A stretch of 11,562 bases of DNA, from positions 1 to 11,562 of the forward strand of contig JACCRA010000606.1 of assembly GCA_013813825.1 (NCBI GenBank), in the 5' to 3' direction. This document shows positions 5,519-11,562 of the stretch, piece by piece; the first letter of the stretch is position 1, and every line of letters starts with the position of its first letter. The DNA comes from Pyrinomonadaceae bacterium. GTDB taxonomy: Bacteria > Acidobacteriota > Blastocatellia > Pyrinomonadales > Pyrinomonadaceae. The notes under the pieces were generated by a model. It worked only from the letters and a program-made list of their open reading frames with translations, was not told the origin of the DNA and made no database searches. The position numbers and the translations under genes were made by a program.

Positions 5519-6109
5519 TCAAACGCCGAGCAACTCCCCGACATTAATAGTGAAGCCTTCAAGCACAACGCCGGTTATCTGATCGCCGGCGGTCAACTCC
5601 GTCAGCGCGTAATGCTTCTGGTCAAGGACGAGTTGCGCGATGGTTCTTCTTTTCGTGTCAACGATCCAATACTCGCGGACGCCGTTGCGCTCATAGAGCG
5701 CGCGCTTAGTAATCGCATCGTGCGTGACGGAGCCGGGCGAGAGAATCTCGACAACGAAAGCGGGCACGATGCCGCGCACGCGTTTCTCGGTCTTTACTTG
5801 CGCGGCCTGCGCATTGTTGAGAAAGAAGATGTCCGGCTGAACTACGTCGCCCGTCGGCAGCACGACATCTAGCGGCGAAAAGTAGCACTCGCCGATGCCG
5901 GCCTGCCGGACAAAGTGGCGGATCACAAAGTACATGTTTCCGAGCGACGATTGATGAGGCACGGTGGGTGAGGGGGGCATAATGATTTCTCCGTTGACGT
6001 ACTCAGTCGGCAAGTTTGATTCCGGCAACTGCCAGAACTCTTCGATACTCGCGCGCCAGCGAGACGGGCGTTGCGCGGGGGCCTCCTGCTGCAATAATTC
6101 GGTCGTCAT
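5519..6109 (-). CDS. Uma2 family endonuclease (DUF820, PD-(D/E)XK fold)
   Basis: This 196-aa protein is of the Uma2/DUF820 family, a restriction-endonuclease-like nuclease fold that is abundant in cyanobacteria, Acidobacteriota and Planctomycetes. No biological role is settled for the family. Visible motifs are E36 in EYVNGEIIMPPSP, H52, D93 in VVQPDIFFL, E121 in FVVEILSPGS and K135/R136 in THDAITKRALYERNGVREYW. The sheet strand WIVD (148-151) follows. The residues expected of the PD-(D/E)XK core are present, so the protein looks intact. The start at 6109 has a strong AGAGGAG eight bases upstream. The gene begins 36 nt after the TPR gene on the same strand and may be read from the same transcript. 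Uma2 genes are commonly present in many copies per genome. Confidence 0.92.
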   Translation of the reverse strand: MTTELLQQEAPAQRPSRWRASIEEFWQLPESNLPTEYVNGEIIMPPSPTVPHQSSLGNMYFVIRHFVRQAGIGECYFSPLDVVLPTGDVVQPDIFFLNNAQAAQVKTEKRVRGIVPAFVVEILSPGSVTHDAITKRALYERNGVREYWIVDTKRRTIAQLVLDQKHYALTELTAGDQITGVVLEGFTINVGELLGV

Positions 6110-6145
6110 GTTTAATACTCCTCTGAGCCGTTGTCCTGTCCCTCA

Positions 6146-7102
6146 TCACTTCGGCATGAGCTTACTTAACTCCCGCGCCAGTTCTGGCTTCGTTCTTCGC
6201 AGAGCGACGATTTGGGCGTTCGCGGCCGGGCGGTTGCCGAGGGTGATGTGCGCGAGCGCGAGATTGTAGCGCGCGTCCGCGTCGGCGGGGGCGAGCCGGA
6301 CGGCGTTCGTGAAGGCTACAGCGGCTTCCTCAAATTGCCCGGCGGCTCCGTGCGTCACGCCGAGGTTGTAGTAGGTCTGGGCAAGTTGCTGTTTGTTGGT
6401 CTCCTTGTCGGCCTCTGGTTGCAGACGAATCGCTTCCTGAAATTCTTTGATGGCCTCGGCATGGCGCGGCGGGTTGATCGCGGCGTAGGACAATCCCATG
6501 TTGTAGTGTGGCATCGCGAGGCCGGGAGAGAGCCGGAGCACCTGCTGGTAGGCTTCGACGGCTTCGACGTGCTGGCCGAGGGCGGCGTGGGCGTTCGCCA
6601 GATTGTACGACGCAAAGAGATCGGCGGGGTATTTGAGGGTACGGCTGACGGCTTCGCGATAAGCCTTGATCGCTTCGGGATACTGCTGCAAAGTTTCGTA
6701 AGCGACGCCGAGATGGTAATGAATCTCGGCGTTGTCAGGGGTGACGCGAGCCGCCTTCGCGAAGGCGTCGCGCGCGGCCATGAATTTTTGCCGCGCTTGA
6801 GCGTGCTGGCCCGCCTTGTGCAGTTGCTCGCCCTGTTCATAGAGCGCCAGCGCGGTGGCTTCCGGGTTGGCGTCGCCGGCCCCGCGCGTGGCGGCCCCGG
6901 TGAGCAACTTGTCCGAAGCATCGCGCCCTGCGAACTGTGCGAAGCCGCGCGAACCGGCGGGCAGCTTTTTCTTCTCCGGCGGTGGCGGGCCGGGGCGCGG
7001 GGCGGGTTGCGCCCCGGCCGCAACACTTAGAGCGGCGACGAAGGCCAGCGTGACGAGGGCGGGGGTGATGAGGCGTTGTAGCGACTGCAATAATCGAGAC
7101 AT
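6146..7102 (-). CDS. Secreted tetratricopeptide-repeat protein
   Basis: This 318-aa protein has an N-terminal signal peptide (basic start, hydrophobic core at about 12-30, AGA-Q cleavage-like site near 31). A Pro-rich linker with KKK follows at about 33-50. TPR-like helices then run from about 84 to 310. The clearest repeats begin near NAEIHYHLGVAYETLQQYPE (124-143), DLFASYNLANAHAALGQHVE (161-180), HYNMGLSYAAINPP (199-212) and TYYNLGVTHGAAGQFEE (243-259). The last begins near DARYNLALAHITLGN (276-290). TPR arrays are protein-protein scaffolds and the partner is not evident. It is probably periplasmic. The start at 7102 is supported by AAGGAG about nine bases upstream. The Uma2 gene follows after 36 nt. 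Confidence 0.88.
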   Translation of the reverse strand: MSRLLQSLQRLITPALVTLAFVAALSVAAGAQPAPRPGPPPPEKKKLPAGSRGFAQFAGRDASDKLLTGAATRGAGDANPEATALALYEQGEQLHKAGQHAQARQKFMAARDAFAKAARVTPDNAEIHYHLGVAYETLQQYPEAIKAYREAVSRTLKYPADLFASYNLANAHAALGQHVEAVEAYQQVLRLSPGLAMPHYNMGLSYAAINPPRHAEAIKEFQEAIRLQPEADKETNKQQLAQTYYNLGVTHGAAGQFEEAAVAFTNAVRLAPADADARYNLALAHITLGNRPAANAQIVALRRTKPELARELSKLMPK

Positions 7103-7468
7103 CAGTTAAGGCTCCTTACTTCAGAGACATGGAAAGTTGGTCCAGCATGAACGGCCGGAAAAATAGATTACCATTAAAGAGGGCGAGGCTGACAGATAGT
7201 TAAAATTCGGAACAGTGGATCGCAGGTGGGTTGATGGCATTCGCGGACAAGGGCGCACGGCTCAACCTTTTAAATCGAAACAGACAAGGCTAGGACTGAA
7301 AGAAATAGACGGGATTCACAGGATTGACAAGATGAGACCGGCATAGCGAGTAGCCCAGTGTTTCTTCCATCATGTCAATCCTGTGAATCCCGTCTATTTT
7401 ACCCGTGGAGTAATTTAAGTTTTGAGACTTCAAATCTCAAATTTAAAATTAAAGGTCGCGTTGGTCCC
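7103..7468. other. Intergenic region upstream of the TPR gene
   Basis: These 366 bp lie between the TPR start and the PrcB-lipoprotein stop. They contain the AAGGAG of the TPR gene (about 7112-7117), a 27-bp perfect inverted repeat (7303-7399) and an A+T-rich patch of AAATCTC/AAATTT words at about 7422-7450. No open frame with a ribosome binding site or family match was seen. Confidence 0.6.
7303..7399. repeat. 27-bp perfect inverted repeat (GACRGGATT-type family)
   Basis: The left arm 7303-7329 (AAATAGACGGGATTCACAGG, then ATTGACA) and the right arm 7373-7399 are exact reverse complements. After one mismatch, four more bases pair (GATG 7331-7334 with CATC 7368-7371). The loop is about 33-43 nt. 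The arm sequence belongs to the same family as 9018-9046 and 9211-9244 (ATAGACAGGATTAACAGGAT type). It lies downstream of the PrcB gene and could end or protect that transcript. A U-rich run after the left arm on the minus strand is weak. Confidence 0.85.
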
Positions 7469-8485
7469 TTACATCGACCTTTCGTCGGTAAGAGCTTTGT
7501 TTTTGGGCGCGGGCGCGGTGGCGGTGGCTTCGAGGCGGCCGGTGGCCGCGAAATTGTCGGAGATGCGCGGCGCAGTCACCGTCTCGAAAGTCAGAGTGAT
7601 CTGGCCGCCGTCCTTTGTGAACTGGCCGCCAGTGGCGCGAAATGGACTCTCAATCGCGCCGGTCAGCGTGGACGAGGTGAAGCGCGGGAGGCGTACCACG
7701 TCGCCGCCGTTGGCGACGATGCCGGTAGCTGCCTCCCGTAGTGCGCGCGGCTGCTCGCCGCCGGCACTCTTGAGATCGAAGAGAAAGGTCGCGAGCTGTC
7801 CCGCGCGCATGACGCCGAAACTGCCCGCGAGTGGCACTGTCTCTCGCTTGCCGGCAATGCCGCCGGTGATAATCAACTCGCCGCTGGCTACTTGATAGGG
7901 GCGCGCGCGCTCGCGCCACGTCGGATCGAGGAGCAACTCCAGCGGCGCATCCGGGGCGATGGCGATGGAGACGATGAGCGACGGCGACGTGAGCGCCATC
8001 GTCACAATCGCATCCTTGTCCGGCGCGCGTTCGCTGATGCGCAAACTCGTCGGCCCGGCGCGGGTGATCTCGACGCCGTAACCGCCTGAGCGCCGCTGGC
8101 CGAGGAAGGCCGCGACCACTGCGTTACGCTTGAAGAAATCGGCGCTCAACCCCGGCAGTTGCGCGTTCAGCGCGCGGAGCGCCGCGTAAGTTTCGGCGTC
8201 GCGGGAGACAGCGACGAACGATTCGAGCATCTCATTCGAGTAATTGCCCCGCGAGAGAATCTTGATTTCGTCGCTCACCGTTTTCTCCTCGCCGCGCGCC
8301 GGGTCGGGAAGTGGTTCTTCCGGCGTCGGCTGTGGTGTGGTAGTCGGCTTCGCGTCCGCGCGGCGCGAGTTACCGCGCCGTCGTTGCTGCGACGCATTGC
8401 ATCCGGCCATCGTCGTGGTCGTCGCGCCAGCTAACAGCGACAGTATGAACCAGAGCGCGAGCGCGCGTAGTTTTTGTTGAGACAT
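7469..8485 (-). CDS. PrcB-domain lipoprotein
   Basis: This is a 338-aa protein. The N-terminus MSQQKLRALALWFILSLLAG ends in TMAGC with C29, so it looks like a lipoprotein signal (lipobox MAGC). Export and lipid anchoring are therefore likely. A Pro/Thr-rich, charged linker follows (about 35-70). Residues about 97-182 resemble the PrcB C-terminal domain: FFKRNAVVAAFLGQRRSGGYGVEI fits the family pattern of a VVFLG strand followed by a conserved (S/T)GGY. PrcB was described as a subunit supporting the PrtP/dentilisin protease complex in Treponema, and the domain is now known in many lipoproteins. The remaining part (about 190-330) appears beta-rich and is not recognised. The start at 8485 is supported by GGAAGGGAG five to six bases upstream. 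A longer in-frame reading up to 8911 crosses hairpin repeats and the opposite small gene and is rejected. Confidence 0.8.
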   Translation of the reverse strand: MSQQKLRALALWFILSLLAGATTTTMAGCNASQQRRRGNSRRADAKPTTTPQPTPEEPLPDPARGEEKTVSDEIKILSRGNYSNEMLESFVAVSRDAETYAALRALNAQLPGLSADFFKRNAVVAAFLGQRRSGGYGVEITRAGPTSLRISERAPDKDAIVTMALTSPSLIVSIAIAPDAPLELLLDPTWRERARPYQVASGELIITGGIAGKRETVPLAGSFGVMRAGQLATFLFDLKSAGGEQPRALREAATGIVANGGDVVRLPRFTSSTLTGAIESPFRATGGQFTKDGGQITLTFETVTAPRISDNFAATGRLEATATAPAPKNKALTDERSM

Positions 8486-8819
8486 GAGTGCTCCCTTCCC
8501 GCTTTCGATTGTACCTGATGAGACTGTGGGGAGATACAGGCCGGTATGTGATAGAACGACATGCAAGCGGCGACTTGCACCACGGGAGCGGTAGATTCTT
8601 GCCTGCCAAGCGAACGCCAGTTCGCTCATCAAGTTTCGTTTCCGCTCGAGGTCGAATCGGCGCGTGAGCTTTCTTCGCGCTAACGCGCTCAAAGCAGGCA
8701 AGATGCCTGCGTTCCCATCATGAGCGTCGCGCTCAAGTATGCAAAATCCGTGCACAATGGTTAGAATCCCCGGCGCATCATCCAGAATTGCCTGCGGGCG
8801 AGGGAGCGAGATTAAGCAC
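8486..8819. other. Divergent intergenic region with a chain of hairpins
   Basis: These 334 bp lie between divergent genes. They hold GGGAG for the lipoprotein gene, the hairpin cluster at 8597-8734, and GGGAG (about 8811-8815) ahead of the small zinc-ribbon gene. Promoters for both directions should lie here, but none matches a consensus well. No gene is called. Confidence 0.5.
8597..8734. repeat. Cluster of four inverted repeats
   Basis: The outer pair TCTTGCCTGC (8597-8606)/GCAGGCAAGA (8694-8703) is a perfect 10-bp inverted repeat. Inside it are GCGAAC-GCCA-GTTCGC (8610-8625) and GCGC-TAAC-GCGC (8677-8688). Just outside is GAGCG-TCG-CGCTC (8722-8734). The element GCAGGCAAGATGCCTGCG (8694-8711) also contains its own GCAGGC/GCCTGC stem. 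It resembles a dispersed intergenic repeat I remember from several GC-rich phyla. Confidence 0.6.
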
Positions 8820-8999
8820 ATGGCGACTACGGAAGAAAAAGACCCGCGCGTCTGTGAACGCTGCGAACGCGAAAGCGCCCACATGATCATGCTGACCGAG
8901 CGCGACAACACTTTTCATTACGTCTGCTGGGACTGCCTGCGCCGCGAAGAAAAGCACATCAACGTCAGCCGCCGTTGGAAGCGTGAGCGGCGAGCCTAA
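8820..8999 (+). CDS. Small four-cysteine zinc-ribbon protein
   Basis: This 59-aa protein has two CxxC knuckles, CERC (12-15) and CWDC (36-39), separated by 20 residues that include H21, H33 and a hydrophobic strand. This is the layout of a treble-clef or zinc-ribbon domain. The C-terminus (RREEKHINVSRRWKRERR) is very basic, which suggests nucleic-acid or ribosome contact, by inference. The ATG at 8820 begins MATTEEKDPRVCERC. GGGAG lies about 13 nt upstream, a little farther than usual. An in-frame upstream start at 8739 would add 27 unrelated residues. The gene stands alone, divergent from the lipoprotein gene. I recognise no named family. Confidence 0.75.
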   Translation: MATTEEKDPRVCERCERESAHMIMLTERDNTFHYVCWDCLRREEKHINVSRRWKRERRA

Positions 9000-9017
9000 G
9001 ACGAACTGGAAAAACTT

Positions 9018-9244
9018 ATAGACAGCATTAACAGGATTGGCATGATAAGACGGCAGACCCAGTCCCATTCATCGTAAGCCTTCAGCCTTCAGTTGTCAGC
9101 TAAAACAAGATAACTTGCGCGGCGCGCTCAAGGCACAAGGCGCGAAGCAGACCAAGCCGTACCACCGATGACTGGCTGACCGCTGATAGCTCAACGCTTA
9201 CCATTCATCAAGTTCATCCTGTTAATCTTGTTAATCCTGTCTAT
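9018..9244. repeat. Nested inverted repeat built from two repeat families
   Basis: Outer arms: ATAGACAGCATTAACAGGAT (9018-9037) continuing to about 9046, and the inverted ATAGACAGGATTAACAAGAT arm at 9244-9211. They match over about 30 bp with a few mismatches and share the word pattern of the 7303-7399 repeat. Inner arms: heptad units TCAGCCT, TCAGTTG, TCAGCT (9077-9101) and the inverted GCTGACC, GCTGATA, GCT (9170-9191 region), the same family as 4073-4154. The 68-bp core (9102-9169) has no visible gene. Confidence 0.7.
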
Positions 9245-9324
9245 TGTTCCTTATCTTAAAATATTTTCCTACAAGTGTTAATAAATCTCCGGCGCGGGCG
9301 TTTTTACTGGTGAGGGCGAAAGTG

Positions 9325-9331
9325 AAGGAGG
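9325..9331 (+). promoter_or_regulatory. Ribosome binding site that fixes a TTG start for the sigma factor
   Basis: AAGGAGG sits five bases before TTG at 9337. It is the only strong Shine-Dalgarno in front of the sigma-factor frame. This argues for the TTG over in-frame GTG codons at 9310 and 9322, or a TTG at 9244 that has no such site. Confidence 0.75.
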
Positions 9332-9336
9332 ACATC

Positions 9337-9909
9337 TTGCCAGCAACCGCCGTAAAACACCTGCGACCGGCCCCTGCCGCGCCGCCGAGCGAACTCGAAC
9401 AACTCTTTCGGGAGCACCACGAGCAGATTTTCCGCACCGCGCACCACATTACCGGCAGCCAGTCCGACGCCGAAGACGTACTACAAACTATCTTTTTACG
9501 CTTGGCCCGCAACGACGAGGCGGTGGATTTCTCGCCCAGCCCGGCGAGCTACTTTTACCGCGCCGCGATTAACGCCTCGCTCGATTTGCTGCGAAGCCGG
9601 AGTCGCGCCCGTTCCATTGCCCTTGAAGACGTGGATGCGGCGCTGCTTACCAGTCCTTTGTTAAGCCCTGAAACGCAGTACGCCGACCAAGAGTTGCGCC
9701 TGCTCGTCAGGCAGGCGGTGGCGCGGCTCGGCACGCGGGCGGCTGAAGTTTTCGTGCTGCGCTACTTCGAGGGCTACGATAATCGTGAGATTGCGGGCGT
9801 GCTGAATACTTCACAAATGGTGGTGGCGGTCACGCTCCACCGCGCGCGGCTGCGGCTGCGGAAAGAGATCGGGCAGTATTTGGAGAAACATCATGAAACG
9901 TCATTCTAA
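9337..9909 (+). CDS. ECF-type RNA polymerase sigma factor
   Basis: This is a 190-aa sigma-70 family protein of the extracytoplasmic-function group. Region 2 lies at about 20-90 (LFREHHEQIFRTAHHITG, then SDAEDVLQTIFLRLAR, the core-binding and -10-recognition helices). A linker follows, then region 4 at about 125-178 (VFVLRYFEGYDNREIAGVLN, then a helix-turn-helix ending TLHRARLRLRKEI) for -35 recognition. There is no extra C-terminal domain. The start is TTG, set by the AAGGAGG at 9325-9331. The next gene, a zinc-finger/FecR membrane protein, overlaps by 17 nt (its ATG is at 9893), so the two are very likely translationally coupled and act as a sigma/anti-sigma pair. ECF operons of this type are often autoregulated, but no clear target promoter was found upstream. 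Confidence 0.92.
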   Translation: MPATAVKHLRPAPAAPPSELEQLFREHHEQIFRTAHHITGSQSDAEDVLQTIFLRLARNDEAVDFSPSPASYFYRAAINASLDLLRSRSRARSIALEDVDAALLTSPLLSPETQYADQELRLLVRQAVARLGTRAAEVFVLRYFEGYDNREIAGVLNTSQMVVAVTLHRARLRLRKEIGQYLEKHHETSF

Positions 9910-11562
9910 TGCGGAACTTGATCGAATTTTGGACAACGTCGCCGCGCGCGTGCGCGAAGAAGAGATCGAGCCGAACGTCTTGAGCGCCACCGCCGCGCGC
10001 GTATGGGCGCAGGTTTCGGCGGCGGTTGAGAGCGCGCCGCCGGCAGCCACGGAAACTGTCGCGCCTGTTGTGCGCGCCGGAGCGGTTGAGCACATTCGCA
10101 ATTGTGCTGATTTCCAAACGCTCATCCCGTCGTACCTGAGCGGCGAGTTGTCGCCGGCGCGGGCGTTGCTGTTTGAGGATCACACGCAGGAGTGCATTCC
10201 CTGCCGCAAGGCTTTGAAAGTTGCGCGCACAGGCGGTGTAGCAACGGCGGTGAGAGCCGCGAGGCCGAAGGCCAAACAATTCGCGAGTTGGCAGGCGACT
10301 CCGGCTTGGCGTTGGAGCATCGCGGCGGCGCTCATTCTGTGCGTCGGCGTGACGGCGCTCGTGCTCGTCAACCGCTTCACGGGCGGCACGGCCGTCGCCG
10401 CCACGATCAACACGGCGGACGGCGCGGTTTACCTCGTCTCCGAGACTGACAGCCAGCCGCTCGCGGCGGGCGCGCAATTGAAAAAAGGCGAACGCCTTCG
10501 CACCGCGAAAGATTCGGCGGCGGTGGTGAAACTCGCCGACAACTCGCTCGTCGAGATGCGCGAGCGTTCCGAAATTTACGTCACCGAAAACAGCGGCGGC
10601 ACGACGATTCACTTAGAGCGCGGCAACGTCATCGTGCAGGCCGCCAAACAGCGCGAGCGTCATCTCTACGTCGCGACGCCCGAATCGCTCGTCTCCGTGA
10701 CGGGCACGATCTTCTCCGTCAACAGCGGCACGAAGGGAGCGCGCGTCTCGGTGGTCGAGGGTGAAGTCCGCGTCAAACACGCGAACCGTGAACAGGTGCT
10801 GCGCCCCGGCGATCAGACGACGACCAGTCAGAGCATCGAGCCGGTGCCGGTCAGACAAGAAATTGCTTGGAGCCGTGATGCCGAGCGTTACGCGAAGTTG
10901 TTGACGGAACTGACGGCGCTCGGCAAGGAGTTTGACAGCCGCGTGCCGCGTCCCGGCGTCCGCTATTCGACGCGCTTTCTCGACATGGCTCCCGAAGGCA
11001 CAGTGCTCTACGCGGCGCTGCCGAATCTGAGCCAGACGCTTAGCGAATCGCACCGCATCATGCAAGAGCGCATCCGGCAGAATCCGGCCCTCAGCCAGTG
11101 GTGGAAAGAGAACCAGCACGGGGGAGCGCACGGCCCCGAACTGGATCGCGTGATCGGGCAGGTGCGCGAGTTCGGCGAGTATCTCGGTGAAGAGATCGTG
11201 GTCAGCGCGGGATTGAATCAGCGCGGCGAGCCGGGCGATTTCCTTGTGCTCGGCGAGTTGAAGAACGCGACGGGCTTTCGCCCCTACGTCGAGCAGCAGC
11301 GAGCCAAGATCGCCGCCGAAGGGAAAGGCGCGCCGGCCTTAATCGTCGTTGATGATCTGGCGACCATCATGGCGGCAGCGGCAACGCCCGCCACCGCTGC
11401 GGCAACAGTTGACGGCAAAGCTCAGGGCGCTCTCTACGTTTGGATTCGCGAAGACTTTTTCGCCGCGTCGCCACAGCCCGAACAGTTGCGCCAACTCTCC
11501 GCGACCTTGAGCGCGCCGGGGACCAATCGCTTCATCGGAACTCCGTTCCACGCCCGCATCGG
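9893..11562 (+). CDS. Zinc-finger anti-sigma/FecR-domain membrane protein, C-terminus beyond the window
   Basis: An open frame of 556 codons runs from ATG (9893) to the window end. GGAGA lies six bases upstream. Residues about 67-110 form a cytoplasmic anti-sigma zinc finger: C71 (or H67), then HTQECIPC with H97, C101 and C104, the Hx3Cx2C motif. One transmembrane helix follows at about 142-161 ([20 protein letters not shown]). A FecR domain lies outside the membrane (about 173-310: [52 protein letters not shown]). Beyond 320 comes a long periplasmic region ([40 protein letters not shown]) that I do not recognise. It probably holds the ECF factor inactive and senses an envelope signal. Most short FecR proteins end near 350 aa, so this one is extended. 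Large open frames on the opposite strand are shadows. Confidence 0.85.
   Translation, partial: MKRHSNAELDRILDNVAARVREEEIEPNVLSATAARVWAQVSAAVESAPPAATETVAPVVRAGAVEHIRNCADFQTLIPSYLSGELSPARALLFEDHTQECIPCRKALKVARTGGVATAVRAARPKAKQFASWQATPAWRWSIAAALILCVGVTALVLVNRFTGGTAVAATINTADGAVYLVSETDSQPLAAGAQLKKGERLRTAKDSAAVVKLADNSLVEMRERSEIYVTENSGGTTIHLERGNVIVQAAKQRERHLYVATPESLVSVTGTIFSVNSGTKGARVSVVEGEVRVKHANREQVLRPGDQTTTSQSIEPVPVRQEIAWSRDAERYAKLLTELTALGKEFDSRVPRPGVRYSTRFLDMAPEGTVLYAALPNLSQTLSESHRIMQERIRQNPALSQWWKENQHGGAHGPELDRVIGQVREFGEYLGEEIVVSAGLNQRGEPGDFLVLGELKNATGFRPYVEQQRAKIAAEGKGAPALIVVDDLATIMAAAATPATAAATVDGKAQGALYVWIREDFFAASPQPEQLRQLSATLSAPGTNRFIGTPFHARI

Larger units (their letters stand above)
9000..9336. 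other. Intergenic region upstream of the sigma factor: nested inverted repeats and an A+T-rich leader
   Basis: The first 245 bp are a nested repeat structure (9018-9244). Bases 9245-9290 are strongly A+T-rich (TTATCTTAAAATATTTTCC), with TAAAAT at 9257-9262 as a possible -10, but no matching -35 was found. AAGGAGG (9325-9331) closes the region. No protein gene is called here. Confidence 0.55.

Noticed and set aside
6212..7030. A 272-aa plus-strand frame
   Set aside because: It is antisense to the TPR gene, which has a signal peptide, clear repeats and a good ribosome binding site.
8486..8911. Upstream in-frame extension of the PrcB lipoprotein
   Set aside because: It would bury the lipoprotein signal, crosses a cluster of hairpins and overlaps the opposite zinc-ribbon gene. 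The start at 8485 has GGGAG.
9244..9336. Longer N-terminus for the sigma factor starting at TTG 9244
   Set aside because: It begins inside the intergenic repeat, lacks a ribosome binding site, and adds residues not typical of ECF factors.
9830..11131. Two long minus-strand frames (about 260 and 172 aa)
   Set aside because: They are antisense shadows of the zinc-finger/FecR gene, rich in Arg and Ala with no domain.

Overview
The window is GC-rich bacterial DNA. Its gene content (an ECF sigma factor coupled to a zinc-finger/FecR membrane protein, a PrcB-type lipoprotein, a Uma2 endonuclease, a TPR protein, an MscL with a zinc ribbon) and its several intergenic repeat families suggest an Acidobacteriota-like soil bacterium. 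That placement is inference from gene families remembered, not from any search. There are no rRNA or tRNA genes, no CRISPR array and no transposase gene.

Left part (1-2808, all genes on the minus strand): a partial conserved protein of unknown function runs off the left edge. Its 5' side carries a 174-bp MITE-like insertion with 10-bp inverted ends and a 9-bp target duplication. The duplication includes the gene's start codon and separates the reading frame from its original ribosome binding site. Then come MscL, a UBP-type zinc-finger protein, and a receiver-HATPase signalling protein that probably forms a transcription unit with the zinc-finger gene.

Middle (2967-7102): a small 81-aa protein on the plus strand, then a run of minus-strand genes: a YbhP-like endonuclease/exonuclease/phosphatase, a cardiolipin-synthase-like PLD protein, a Uma2 endonuclease and a secreted TPR protein. 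The PLD and YbhP-like pair recalls E. coli clsB-ybhP. The gap between them is almost filled by a 7-bp-period repeat that forms an imperfect hairpin.

Right part (7103-11562): a PrcB-domain lipoprotein (minus strand), a 59-aa four-cysteine zinc-ribbon protein (plus strand), then an ECF sigma factor that starts at TTG and overlaps a partial zinc-finger/FecR membrane protein, a likely sigma/anti-sigma pair. The intergenic regions here hold a 27-bp perfect inverted repeat, a nested inverted-repeat structure built from two repeat families, and a chain of short hairpins.

No single new defence or biosynthetic system is evident. The items most worth a second look are the MITE-like insertion at a start codon, the PLD protein whose first HKD motif lacks its lysine, the receiver-HATPase/UBP pair, and the nested repeats.
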